From the NCBI GenBank assembly GCA_030523775.1, contig JAUNHW010000005.1:1-64000 (forward strand): a stretch of 64,000 bases of DNA, read 5' to 3'. The position numbers and the translations under genes are program-made. Below the pieces are notes generated by a model. That model was not told where the DNA came from and searched no databases. It saw nothing but the letters and a program-made list of their open reading frames with translations. This document shows, one piece after another, positions 50,336-58,859 of the stretch. How positions within the stretch are numbered: position 1 is the stretch's first letter; each line of letters begins with the position of its first letter. This DNA comes from Akkermansia sp. GTDB lineage: Bacteria; Verrucomicrobiota; Verrucomicrobiia; Verrucomicrobiales; Akkermansiaceae.

Positions 50336-51325
50336 TTACGCCCCCACGCCGAGTTTGAGCAGGATTTTGCGGTCCGGGGAGGCCAGGGGGGCTTGGGGCA
50401 GCTCTTGCAGTGGGATGTAGGTTTCGCCCGTGCGGGGGCGGGTGCCCCTTGCCGCGCGGTGGAGGTGGCGGGTGACCTTGTAGCGGGTGACGCTGTACGT
50501 CTGGTCTGCCAGGTGCTCCAGCCCCAGCACCTCTTCTTGTGAACGGCGGGGCAGGCGGAACATGCCGGCGTGGCGCCGGCCCTCCGCCTGGCGTTCCAGC
50601 AGGATGCCGCGCCCGGTGATGTGCAGGATATCCCAGTGTTCCAGTGCGGTGGCCTTTTTCCGGGGCTGCTTCACGGGCAGTTGCTCCGGGTGCTCTGCGC
50701 GGCACCAGGAGCGGATGGGGCAGAGCAGGCATTGCGGTTCCCGCGCGGTGCACACCAGCTGGCCCAGCTCCATGAGCGCGGAGTTGTACGCGCGCGGGTC
50801 CGTGGGGTGCACCAGCGCGGCCGCCAGCTCCCACTGCTCCCTGCGCCCGGCGGGGGAATCCACGGGGGTGCGGCTGTTGCACACGCGGGCGAACACGCGC
50901 GCCACGTTGGCATCCACCAGCGGGGCCGGGCGGTTGAAGGCGAAGCTCAGCACCGCGCCCGCCGTGTAGTCTCCTATGCCGGGCAGGGCGCGGATGGCTT
51001 CCTCCTCCGCAGGGAACACGCCGCCGTGGTGCTGCACGATGGCCTGTGCGGCGGCGCGCAGCGAGCGCACGCGGCGGTAGTAGCCCAGCCCCTCCCAGGA
51101 GCGCAGCGCAGTCTCCTCCGTGGCTTCCGCCAGCGCCTGCGGCGTGGGGAAGCGGCGCATCCACGCCTCGTAGCGCCCCAGCACGGTGGGTATGGTGGTT
51201 TGCTGCAGCATGATTTCGCTCACCAGGATGGCCCACGGGTCTGCCGTTCGCCGCCAGGGGTAGTCGCGACCGTTGGCATGGAACCAATCCACCAGCGCTT
51301 GCGGAATGGGGCGGAGGTCCTGCAT
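50336..51325 (-). CDS. mutY: A/G-specific adenine DNA glycosylase MutY
   Basis: A 329-residue base-excision enzyme removing adenine opposite 8-oxoguanine. Visible features are the catalytic Glu37 in SEIMLQQTT, the helix-hairpin-helix LPGIGDYT (114-121) with the conserved Asp138 in LVDANVARV, the 4Fe-4S loop C192-x6-C199-x2-C202-x5-C208, and a NUDIX-like C-terminal domain (about 225-320) that reads 8-oxoG. It starts three bases after the sulP stop, so the two are likely co-transcribed. Its stop abuts the stop of the convergent gene with no intergenic base. Confidence 0.95.
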   Translation of the reverse strand: MQDLRPIPQALVDWFHANGRDYPWRRTADPWAILVSEIMLQQTTIPTVLGRYEAWMRRFPTPQALAEATEETALRSWEGLGYYRRVRSLRAAAQAIVQHHGGVFPAEEEAIRALPGIGDYTAGAVLSFAFNRPAPLVDANVARVFARVCNSRTPVDSPAGRREQWELAAALVHPTDPRAYNSALMELGQLVCTAREPQCLLCPIRSWCRAEHPEQLPVKQPRKKATALEHWDILHITGRGILLERQAEGRRHAGMFRLPRRSQEEVLGLEHLADQTYSVTRYKVTRHLHRAARGTRPRTGETYIPLQELPQAPLASPDRKILLKLGVGA

Positions 51326-51328
51326 GGT

Positions 51329-53176
51329 TTACGCGGGTTCGTTGGTGCGGGTGGTGTAGATGGAGATGTCCGCCTTTTGGTCGCCCAGCAGCTGTTGGGC
51401 GCGCAGGAGTGCGCGGCGGGTGGACATGTTGGGGTTCTTGGGCTCCACCAGGAAGATGTTGCTCTCACCCTTGGCGCAGCCCTCCTGCAGCAGGGCGAGC
51501 ACGCCGCTCTTGCGCAGGATGCGGTACACCTCCCGGCTGGCGCCGGAGATGATGAGGTGGCGCCCCTCCTCGCGGATGAACTTGATGAGCTCTTCCAGCG
51601 CGCACACGGAGGTGGCGTCCAGGTTGCGGGCATTGCGCATGCGCAGCACCACCACGGCCAGGGTGGGGTCCTCTGCAATGCGCGCCACCTGCTTGCGGAA
51701 GAGGTCCGCCGCGCCGAAGAAGAGGTCGCCCTCCACGTGAACGATGGAGACCTGCGGCAGGCGGTCCGCCTTGTCCCCCAGCTTCATGAGCGTGCCTTCG
51801 CCGTCGATGGTGTACTCCACCAGCTCCGGCTTGGCGGCCTTGCGCAGGAAGAGGGAGACGGAGAGCACCACGCCCACGAAGATGGCGATGTGCAGCGGCA
51901 GCATGAGCGCCGCCAGGAAGGTGATGATGAGCACGGTGGCATCCCCCGGTGTGGAGCGGTAGCAGATGCGCAGCAGCTTGCGGTCGAACAGGGAAACCGC
52001 GTTCGCCAGCACCAGCGCCGCCAGCACGCTGTGCGGTATGCGCGAAATCAGCGGGAACCCCGCCAGCAGCAGCGTGATGCCCAGGCAGATGAGCCCGCAG
52101 TACACGCCGGAGAAGCGCGTGGCCGCGCCGGAGTTGTAGTTGAGCGCGGAGCGCGTGAGCGAGGCGGAGCAGGGCAGGGATGTGGTGAAGGAGGACGCGA
52201 TGTTGGCCATGCCCACGGCAAAGGTGTCCTGGTTGAGGTTGAGCGGCTCCCCGGTCTTGGCGGAGATGGTTTTGCTCATCACGGTCTGCTCCAGCGTGGA
52301 GAGGAAGGCAATGCCGATGACGATGGGGAAGAGCTCCACGAAATGGCCGGGCAGGGCGGCCACCTCCGGCGCGCGGCAGGTGAGGTCGCTGAAGGTGAAA
52401 TCGCGCAGCATGCGCACACCTGCAAAGCTGCCGCCGGCCCACGGCTGGCTGAGCACCCAGTTGAGCGCGCTCATCACCACCAGAATCACCGCAAAGGTGG
52501 GCAGCGCGCGGAAATGTTTCTTCAATGGGATGAAGAGCAGGAAGGAGAGCCCGCCCAGCACCATGGGCTGCCACTGCACCAGGTCCAGGTGCTGCACGAT
52601 GGCCGTGGTCATGGACAGGAATGAGCTGCCGGCGTTCACATCGTTGATGCCCAGCACGTACCGCAGCTGGGAGGCGATGATGAGCGTGGCCGCGCCGGTG
52701 ATGTAGCCCACCAGCACGCTGCGGCTCACAAACTGCAGCATCTCCGTGGCCTTCACGAACGCTCCCGCCACGCATGCCAGCCCCGCCAGGAACACAATGA
52801 GCGGCACGTATACCGCCGGGTTCCCCTGTATCACCGGGGAGGCCGCCAGGAAAAAGCTCGCCAGCATGAACGCCGTGGCATTGCTCGGCCCGCTCACCGT
52901 CAGGCTGCACCGCGTGAACAGCGGCGCAAAGAACGTGCCCACCGTGGCCGCCATGATGCCGTAGATGCTGTCCAGCCCGGCCATGGCTGCAAAGGCCATG
53001 CCCTGCGGCAGCCCCACCAGCGCCACATCCGTGGCCGCCTTCAAATCATGCCCGGCCTTGGCCCAGGTGTAGCCCTTGAAAGCGCGGCGCACGGGCAGGG
53101 GGTCCACCATGCCCTGTGTCGCGAAGCTCCGCAGGCTCTTCCAGCCAGCGCGCAGCCTGTATGCCGCCATACTCAT
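51329..53176 (-). CDS. SulP-family anion transporter with STAS domain
   Basis: A 615-residue membrane protein of the SLC26/SulP family. The signature region is GLPQGMAFAAMAGLDSIYGI with SLTVSGPSNATAFM, followed by roughly a dozen membrane helices to about residue 430. The cytoplasmic STAS domain occupies the C-terminal ~150 residues (VSIVHVEGDLFFGAADLF; VVVLRMRNARNLDATSVCALEEL). Typical substrates are sulfate, bicarbonate or other inorganic anions; the substrate cannot be told here. A 3-base gap to mutY implies a shared transcript. Confidence 0.92.
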   Translation of the reverse strand: MSMAAYRLRAGWKSLRSFATQGMVDPLPVRRAFKGYTWAKAGHDLKAATDVALVGLPQGMAFAAMAGLDSIYGIMAATVGTFFAPLFTRCSLTVSGPSNATAFMLASFFLAASPVIQGNPAVYVPLIVFLAGLACVAGAFVKATEMLQFVSRSVLVGYITGAATLIIASQLRYVLGINDVNAGSSFLSMTTAIVQHLDLVQWQPMVLGGLSFLLFIPLKKHFRALPTFAVILVVMSALNWVLSQPWAGGSFAGVRMLRDFTFSDLTCRAPEVAALPGHFVELFPIVIGIAFLSTLEQTVMSKTISAKTGEPLNLNQDTFAVGMANIASSFTTSLPCSASLTRSALNYNSGAATRFSGVYCGLICLGITLLLAGFPLISRIPHSVLAALVLANAVSLFDRKLLRICYRSTPGDATVLIITFLAALMLPLHIAIFVGVVLSVSLFLRKAAKPELVEYTIDGEGTLMKLGDKADRLPQVSIVHVEGDLFFGAADLFRKQVARIAEDPTLAVVVLRMRNARNLDATSVCALEELIKFIREEGRHLIISGASREVYRILRKSGVLALLQEGCAKGESNIFLVEPKNPNMSTRRALLRAQQLLGDQKADISIYTTRTNEPA

Positions 53177-53184
53177 TGGCGGTC

Positions 53185-53214
53185 ATTGTACCACACGCCG
53201 CACGCGCCTTTCAA
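53185..53214 (-). promoter_or_regulatory. Promoter of the sulP-mutY transcript
   Basis: Minus strand: TTGAAA (53214-53209), 18-base spacer, TACAAT (53190-53185). The ATG lies eight bases downstream; near-leaderless. Confidence 0.6.
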
Positions 53215-53262
53215 GACGGAACTTGAACGGGAGAAAGAATCTGTGTACGCCCGCGGATTCCC

Positions 53263-54552
53263 CTATTTCTTCTCCATGCGGCATTCGCCGGAGCAGCCGA
53301 ACCAGCCGTCACGGCATTCGGCGGTGAGCCACACCTCCACCTTGTCGCCCTTCTTGACGGCGGGTACCTTGAAGGTGACCTTCTTGGTGTCCTTATCGGG
53401 CGCGGCATCGGCCTTGGCTACCTCCTTGCCGTTGACGACGAGGCGGAAGTTGCGGGTGATGAGGCGTCCGTTCTCGTGGGGGACGAGCTCAAACTCGTAG
53501 GTGCCGGCACCGTCCATGCACTTGCTGTTCACCAGCACGTGCCAGTCTTTCTCGAAGTTGTGGGTCTGGTCGCCGGGGTTGTAGAACATGCCCTCAATCA
53601 CTGTGAATGACTCTGGGTCCCAGTAGTGGTGGTACTTGGCGGCGCCGATGCCGTACTGGCTCTTGGGGTTGAGCTTCACGCAGTCCGCCAGTGCCTTGAG
53701 CAGCAGCTTGCGGTCCTTCTCGTCCTTGGTGGCCTTGAACTTCTCGCGGTAGACGTATGCGAGGCCTGCGAGCCACTGCTGGCGGGTTTCCGTGAGAGCC
53801 TTGTTGCCCTTGTCCATGCCGGAGAGGCGCATGGTGCTCTGCACGTAGCGCACGGCATCGTCAAACTTGCGTGCGCCGTCCTTGAGCTTGCCGTCCGGCC
53901 CGCCGTTGAGGGTGTTGTTGATTTCCCTGTACATGGCCTGGTGGTCCATGGCAAAGAGGGCGCGCATACCGGTTTCGTTCTTGGGGTCCTTCTGGTTGAT
54001 GATTCTGGTGAGCTCCTTGTGGCGGCGCGCATCCGCGTATGGAATGAGCTTGAGTGCGGCGCCGGCGGCCTCTGCGCCCTCCCTGCCGCCGCGGTCACGG
54101 GCGGTGGCGGCGTGCTTCATGAACTGAGGGGCCTTGGCGGCCAGGGCGGCCACGTCCTTGGCGAGCCCCTCCGGCTGGCGCACGTCCTTGCCGTTCCAGG
54201 AAGCCATGAAGGTGCCGTCCGGCGCCAGGAGCACGGCTGCGGGCAGGTCGTACTGCTCAATGCCGAGTTCGTCCTGCATCTTGCGGCGGTCGTCGCTCTT
54301 CTGGCCTGTCTTGTCGTTGAACTGACCGAAGATGACGGGCAGGTTGCCCTGCGCGGCGAGTTTCTCCCAGACGGAAACCACGGAGGAGCAGTTCTGCATC
54401 CAGTCTGAACCGTACCAGAGGATGAGGGCGGGCTTGTTTTCGCTCTTGGCCTGCTGCTTGACCTGGCGCACATCCGGGAAGGATGCGGTGGCGGCGAATG
54501 CCGGCGCGAGCGTGGCGAGCAGGAGGCTGATGGTGATGAAGTGCTTGAACAT
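53263..54552 (-). CDS. Secreted protein with thioredoxin-like N-terminal domain
   Basis: A 429-residue protein. Signal peptide 1-20 (MFKHFITISLLLATLAPAFA). A thioredoxin-like domain follows (about 25-140): LILWYGSDWMQNCSS, FGQFNDKTGQ, LGIEQYDLPAAVLLAPDG. The usual CxxC is replaced by a single Cys, so classical disulfide exchange is unlikely. A helical middle (about 145-290) and a C-terminal beta-rich region (about 300-429) with four Cys in NSKCMDGAG and ECRDGWFGCSGECR complete it. It lies 12 bases after the next upstream gene and is co-transcribed with it. Function is unknown; the pair may act together on the cell surface. Confidence 0.7.
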   Translation of the reverse strand: MFKHFITISLLLATLAPAFAATASFPDVRQVKQQAKSENKPALILWYGSDWMQNCSSVVSVWEKLAAQGNLPVIFGQFNDKTGQKSDDRRKMQDELGIEQYDLPAAVLLAPDGTFMASWNGKDVRQPEGLAKDVAALAAKAPQFMKHAATARDRGGREGAEAAGAALKLIPYADARRHKELTRIINQKDPKNETGMRALFAMDHQAMYREINNTLNGGPDGKLKDGARKFDDAVRYVQSTMRLSGMDKGNKALTETRQQWLAGLAYVYREKFKATKDEKDRKLLLKALADCVKLNPKSQYGIGAAKYHHYWDPESFTVIEGMFYNPGDQTHNFEKDWHVLVNSKCMDGAGTYEFELVPHENGRLITRNFRLVVNGKEVAKADAAPDKDTKKVTFKVPAVKKGDKVEVWLTAECRDGWFGCSGECRMEKK

Positions 54553-54564
54553 GGCGTTGACTCC

Positions 54565-56805
54565 TTATTTGGTGAAGATGAGGAAGTGGGAGATGTGGGC
54601 GAACTCCGGCTGCGGGTTGTCGAATTCGATGCGCACCCACTTGGCCTGGGTGCCGGGCTTGAATTTCACCACCCATTCGGAGGGCATGTTGTCGGTCTTC
54701 TCCTGGTCGAACCAGGTGGCGCCGTCTGAGCTGGTGGCAATGGTGGCGCGTTTCATGCGGCCCTCGTTGCCGTTCACCTTGCGGATGAGGCAGCCGGTGA
54801 CCGTCTGCCTGTTGTCCAGCTCCACAATCATGTGCGGGCGCGCCTCCCTGTCCGTGTGGCAGCGGCCGCCCTGCGGGGTCATCACCCCGGCGTGCGCCAG
54901 CGGATCGTCGAACCCGCTGGTGGTGGACATGCGGAAGAGCACGCCCTGTGCCAGCTTGGGCAGCTGTGTTTTGAGAGCGGGCGGGTTGGCATCCGGCTTG
55001 CAGGTTTTCACGGCTGCAGTGGTCAGCGCGGAGAATGCGGCGGCGGAGCGGGCCTGTTCCGCCGCCACAATGGCCTTTCCGTACGCCTGGTGCATTTTCT
55101 TGTTGCGTTCCGCGCCGCCGTCACCGCTTCCCGCGGCCTTGGCGGATGCCGCGGCGAAGGCCTTGTTGAACATCTCGTCCTTCCCGCTCTGCACATAGGT
55201 TTTCACGGCCCATTCCAGCACCTGGCCGAAAAGCGTGCCGTCGCCCTCGCTCATGTAGGCGGCAAAGGCATCTGTGAGCAGGCTCAGCCGCGCCTCGTCG
55301 CTCTGCAGCATGCCGGCGTGGCGGTTGATGGTGTCCTCGCACTTCACGGCCCAGGATGCGGGCGTGCCGGCCACGGTGCGGTGGATCTCCGCGAAGAGCT
55401 TGAGTTTGGAGGCATCGTCCATGGCGGCGATGGGGCCGTTGAGGTCGTCCATCATGTTGCAGGCGGCCACGCCGTGTCCCTTGTACTTGGGCAGGGTTTC
55501 CATGAGGTAGTCCAGGCACTCCTTGGGGCCCATGCCGTTCTTCACCAGGAGCGAGTGCAGCTCCTTGCGGAAGAAGGGGTGCAGGGGTGCGGCGTCCAGA
55601 GCCTGCTTCCAGGCTTCTATGGCGGCCTGGTCCTGCCCCAGGTCCTCCAGCGCGCGGGCGCGGAAGCTGGCGCGGTAGGCGCGGGCGATTTTGGCATCGT
55701 CCTTGAAGACGGTCTCCATGAGGTTGTACGAGGTGGGGGCCTGGTTGCCGAAGATGTAGTTGTGCATGCCGCCGTCCGGCCCGCCGAAACCGCCGGTCCA
55801 TTCGCCGCGCTTCAGGCGCACGGCGTAGGCGCAGTGGCCGGGCTGGCCCACGGTGTAGGCGGGGATGCCGTGCGCCATGGCGGCCACGGTGCCGTAGTGG
55901 GAGAGCGCGCCGCAGACGCCGCCGTTGCGCTGGGTGGCCTCCGCCCAGCTCTCATCGCTGAACGGCAGGTTGTACTCGCCGCTCTGCACGCTGTCGCCGA
56001 ACTTGGAGGGGTCGGTGTACGGCGCGTGCCAGCAAGCCCAGCCGTACTGGTCCCAGGGCATGTTCACGTGCTTGAAGGCCCACTCGTATGATTCGTCGTC
56101 CCAGTCCTGCTGGGGGATGGCCACCACGAAGCGGAGCTCCCAGGCCTTGAGCTTGCGGAAACCGGGGTAGAGCACGCCCTTGGCCTGCTGGCGCTGGAAA
56201 TACTTGTAGCGGCGCACGGGGTTGTACTTGGCGGGGTCTTTCTTCTGGATGGGCACGTTCTGCCAGGTTTCGCCGCCGCCCCAGCAGGAGGCCAGCGCCA
56301 CAGCCAGCGGCTTGTTCTTCACCGCGCCCTTCTCCTCCTTCCACACATCGTAGAGAATGCGCACGCCCCAATCGTTGTGGTAGGGCACCAGGCCGCAGCC
56401 CAGGTAGGTTTCCTGCCAGTCCGCGTCCGCAAAGAAGGCTTTCAGGAATTTCAGGTGGTCCTTGTCCTTGGCGAATTCGTTGAGCACCTCCGGGGACGTG
56501 CAGTCCACCACCTCCAGCGCCATGCACAGCGCGTTCACCGTGCGGTCGTCTGTGGCATGCGTGCCCTGCAGCTCCAGCCCCGCGCGGCTTTCCGGCGTGC
56601 CGAGCTGCTTGAGCTCCGCCAGCAGGGCGGTGCGCACGGCGTTGAAATCCCCCTTGTTCAAGGCGTTTGCCACGGCCTTGGGCAAGCCTTCCTGGGCGGC
56701 CTTGGCGGCGGCGGGCGCGTTGTTGCTCTGCTCGGCAAATACCGGTGCTGTTCCCAGGGCCAACAGCCCCAGCGTGGCGATGACTGCGTTCGCGTTCATA
56801 CGCAT
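54565..56805 (-). CDS. Secreted protein with transglutaminase-like core and F5/8-type C-terminus
   Basis: A 746-residue protein from the ATG at 56805; a second ATG at 56799 is equally plausible and sits nine bases from the -10 box. A signal peptide occupies about residues 1-24 (AVIATLGLLALGTAPVFA). The central region carries NGGVCGALSHYGTVAAMAHGIPAY, then GQPGHCAYAVRL, a Cys/His arrangement like transglutaminase/papain-like folds. A TPR-like helical stretch follows. The C-terminal ~130 residues (ARPHMIVELDNRQTVTGCLI; ATSSDGATWFDQ; KWVRIEFDN) resemble a discoidin/F5-8 carbohydrate-binding module. It is probably exported and glycan- or protein-directed. Both fold assignments are by pattern only. 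The frame extends to 57273, but that part overlaps lpxD. Confidence 0.7.
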   Translation of the reverse strand: MRMNANAVIATLGLLALGTAPVFAEQSNNAPAAAKAAQEGLPKAVANALNKGDFNAVRTALLAELKQLGTPESRAGLELQGTHATDDRTVNALCMALEVVDCTSPEVLNEFAKDKDHLKFLKAFFADADWQETYLGCGLVPYHNDWGVRILYDVWKEEKGAVKNKPLAVALASCWGGGETWQNVPIQKKDPAKYNPVRRYKYFQRQQAKGVLYPGFRKLKAWELRFVVAIPQQDWDDESYEWAFKHVNMPWDQYGWACWHAPYTDPSKFGDSVQSGEYNLPFSDESWAEATQRNGGVCGALSHYGTVAAMAHGIPAYTVGQPGHCAYAVRLKRGEWTGGFGGPDGGMHNYIFGNQAPTSYNLMETVFKDDAKIARAYRASFRARALEDLGQDQAAIEAWKQALDAAPLHPFFRKELHSLLVKNGMGPKECLDYLMETLPKYKGHGVAACNMMDDLNGPIAAMDDASKLKLFAEIHRTVAGTPASWAVKCEDTINRHAGMLQSDEARLSLLTDAFAAYMSEGDGTLFGQVLEWAVKTYVQSGKDEMFNKAFAAASAKAAGSGDGGAERNKKMHQAYGKAIVAAEQARSAAAFSALTTAAVKTCKPDANPPALKTQLPKLAQGVLFRMSTTSGFDDPLAHAGVMTPQGGRCHTDREARPHMIVELDNRQTVTGCLIRKVNGNEGRMKRATIATSSDGATWFDQEKTDNMPSEWVVKFKPGTQAKWVRIEFDNPQPEFAHISHFLIFTK

Positions 56806-56808
56806 ACC

Positions 56809-56838
56809 CCTATACTCCCCGTAACCCCGCATTGTCAA
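56809..56838 (-). promoter_or_regulatory. Promoter of the secreted pair (54565 and 53263 genes)
   Basis: Minus strand: TTGACA (56838-56833), 18-base spacer, TATAGG (56814-56809). The first ATG is three bases away and the second nine. Confidence 0.6.
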
Positions 56839-56882
56839 GCCTTTTCTGAATTGGCGGCAGGTGATTCCGGGGTGATGCGGAA

Positions 56883-56915
56883 ACGGCCCGCCCGGCTGGT
56901 GGCCTGGCGGGCCGT
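56883..56915 (-). terminator. Terminator of the ompH-lpxD transcript
   Basis: ACGGCCCGCC (56883-56892) pairs with GGCGGGCCGT (56906-56915), followed on the minus strand by TTTCC. It is about 45 bases past the lpxD stop. Confidence 0.65.
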
Positions 56916-56960
56916 GAAAATCGCTCGTTGCGCCGCGCGCAGTGTCGGATAATTCGAATC

Positions 56961-58034
56961 CTACGCCTGTGTATCGGTGGGGGCGGACAGCTTTTTCTGC
57001 AGTTCCTCCACCTGTTTGCGGAGTGCGCGGAGCTCCTTGAGGGCATCCGGCATGCGGTGCAGGGCGGCGTACTGCTTCATGGCGTCCTTGTAGGGGGAGC
57101 AGGGGGAGCCGAAATAGGCCTGCCCATTGCCCTCCACGCTGCTGATAACGCCCGCGCGGGCGGCCAGGATGGCTTTGTCTCCCACGGTGAGGTGCCCCGC
57201 CACGCCCACCTGGGCGGCCAGGGTGACGTATGTGCCAATGTGCGAGCTGCCGGCAATGCCGCTCTGGCTGCACATGACGGTGTGGTTGCCCATGGTGACG
57301 TTGTGCGCCACCTGCACCAGGTTGTCCAGCTTGCAGCCGTCACCGATGACGGTGCGGCCGAAGCGGGCGCGGTCGATGGTGGCGTTGGCGCCGATATCCA
57401 CGTGGTTGCCGATGACCACGATGCCCACCTGGTCGATGGTGTCGTAGCACCCGGTCTCCTTGTTGAGCAGGAAGCCGAAGCCGTCCGAGCCGATGACGGC
57501 GCCGGGCTGCACGGTGACATGGTGGCCCAGGATGCAGCGCTCACGCACCACCACACGGGCGTGGAGCTTGCAGTTCTCCCCCAGCCTGGCGGATTTGCCG
57601 ATGACGCAGCCGGGGCCGATATCGCAGCCGTCGCCAATCTCCGCATCCGCCTCCACCACGGCGTTGGCGCCAATGCGCACCTTCTGCGGGTTCAGCCTGG
57701 CGGTGGGGTCCACCACCGCACCGGGGGCTATGCCCGGCACAAAGTCGTTGGCGGCCTTCATGAAATGGTCCACCAGCGCGTTGAAAGCCAGGGAGGGGTT
57801 CTCCACCTCCACCAGGCACACACCCTCCGGGTATTGCGGCAGGGCGGGCGGCACCAGCACCAGCCCGGCCCTGGTGGCGAGGAAATCCTTAAAGTATTTC
57901 TCGTTGCCGAGGAAGGAAGCCTCGCCGGGGCATGCCTCATCCAAAGAAGCGACTCCGGAGATTTGCACCTCCGGAGCCGTGTTGAGAAGCTTGCCCCCGG
58001 TGAGCTTGAGAACGTCTTCAATGGAGAGGTTCAT
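56961..58034 (-). CDS. lpxD: UDP-3-O-acylglucosamine N-acyltransferase LpxD
   Basis: A 357-residue enzyme adding the second acyl chain in lipid A synthesis. The N-terminal uridine-binding domain (1-100, starting MNLSIEDVLKLTGG) precedes a left-handed beta-helix of hexapeptide repeats (about 105-290). The catalytic His lies in LVQVAHNVTMGNH, and GSDGFGF and the DRARFGRTVIGDGCKLDN block are typical. A C-terminal coiled helix (LRALRKQVEELQKKL) closes the trimer. The start at 58034 is chosen from homology; the frame to 58274 overlaps ompH. It lies 28 bases after ompH in the same transcript, the usual ompH-lpxD pairing. Confidence 0.95.
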   Translation of the reverse strand: MNLSIEDVLKLTGGKLLNTAPEVQISGVASLDEACPGEASFLGNEKYFKDFLATRAGLVLVPPALPQYPEGVCLVEVENPSLAFNALVDHFMKAANDFVPGIAPGAVVDPTARLNPQKVRIGANAVVEADAEIGDGCDIGPGCVIGKSARLGENCKLHARVVVRERCILGHHVTVQPGAVIGSDGFGFLLNKETGCYDTIDQVGIVVIGNHVDIGANATIDRARFGRTVIGDGCKLDNLVQVAHNVTMGNHTVMCSQSGIAGSSHIGTYVTLAAQVGVAGHLTVGDKAILAARAGVISSVEGNGQAYFGSPCSPYKDAMKQYAALHRMPDALKELRALRKQVEELQKKLSAPTDTQA

Positions 58035-58062
58035 GGCTCGGGGAGCGGTATCTGCCGGTTGC

Positions 58063-58752
58063 TTATTCAGCTGCGGGAGCCGGGGCGGTGCCGTCGCCGT
58101 ACAGGCGCTTGAGCTCGGCCTCCGGGTTAAAGCCGGGCTTGGCGCCGGCGTTGAGCTGCTTGAGCACTTCCGGGGTGATATCGAAATTCTTCTTGAGGTA
58201 GGGATACACGGGCGTGCCGATGCCGATTTCCGGCTGGGGGGAGAGGGCGCCGGAATCCAGCACCATATCAGCACCCACCTTCTCGGCCACGGTGTTGATG
58301 GAGTTCTGCACCTCTTCCATCAGCAGGCGCATCTCGCGGTTGCGCAGCTCGCGGAAGGCCACGTTGCGGCGCTGCACGAAATCCTTGAGCTCCTGCTCGC
58401 GGGCGCGGAATTCATTCTGCTTGGCGTTGAACTCCGTCTGCAGCTTCTGGCGGGCGGTGTCGGAAAGGCTGCCGTCGTTCTTGTCCAGAATCTTCTTGGC
58501 CTCTTCCTGGAGCTCGCGGAGCTTGTCCTCACGGGAGGCAATATCCTTCTTGATTTCCGCAAGCTGCTTCTGCAGCACCTCTTCGGTGTCGAAACGCTTG
58601 TAGAACTTGGTGTAAAGCTCCTTCACGTTGACGGTGGCAACCTTCAGGTTGGAGCTGGGTGCGGCTGCGGGAGCGGCGGGAGCCTGGGCTTCAGCAGTGA
58701 GTGTGAAAGCGCAAAGCGCAACAATCGCGGTCGTGATGATAGGGAACTTCAT
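58063..58752 (-). CDS. OmpH/Skp-family periplasmic chaperone
   Basis: A 229-residue protein with signal peptide (1-23, AEAQA cleavage region). The core KVATVNVKELYTKFYKRFDTE, the long charged coiled coil (about 55-150: EEVLQKQLAEIKKDIASRED, AKQNEFRAREQELKDFVQRR) and a conserved end segment GADMVLDSGA identify the OmpH/Skp family, which holds unfolded outer-membrane proteins. It is longer than E. coli Skp (161) by a ~50-residue C-terminal extension. It is the first gene of the ompH-lpxD transcript. Confidence 0.88.
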   Translation of the reverse strand: MKFPIITTAIVALCAFTLTAEAQAPAAPAAAPSSNLKVATVNVKELYTKFYKRFDTEEVLQKQLAEIKKDIASREDKLRELQEEAKKILDKNDGSLSDTARQKLQTEFNAKQNEFRAREQELKDFVQRRNVAFRELRNREMRLLMEEVQNSINTVAEKVGADMVLDSGALSPQPEIGIGTPVYPYLKKNFDITPEVLKQLNAGAKPGFNPEAELKRLYGDGTAPAPAAE

Positions 58753-58779
58753 AATTGTGTTACCTTGGGATGTGCCCCC

Positions 58780-58808
58780 ATTCTAACGGGGCGCGCGGGG
58801 CAAGTCAA
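58780..58808 (-). promoter_or_regulatory. Promoter of ompH-lpxD
   Basis: Minus strand: TTGACT (58808-58803), 17-base spacer, TAGAAT (58785-58780). Leader about 20 bases. Confidence 0.7.
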
Positions 58809-58859
58809 GCACCGCGTGTGACAAAAACAAAGAAAAGTTTGGCATGCGGCCCCGGCGCG

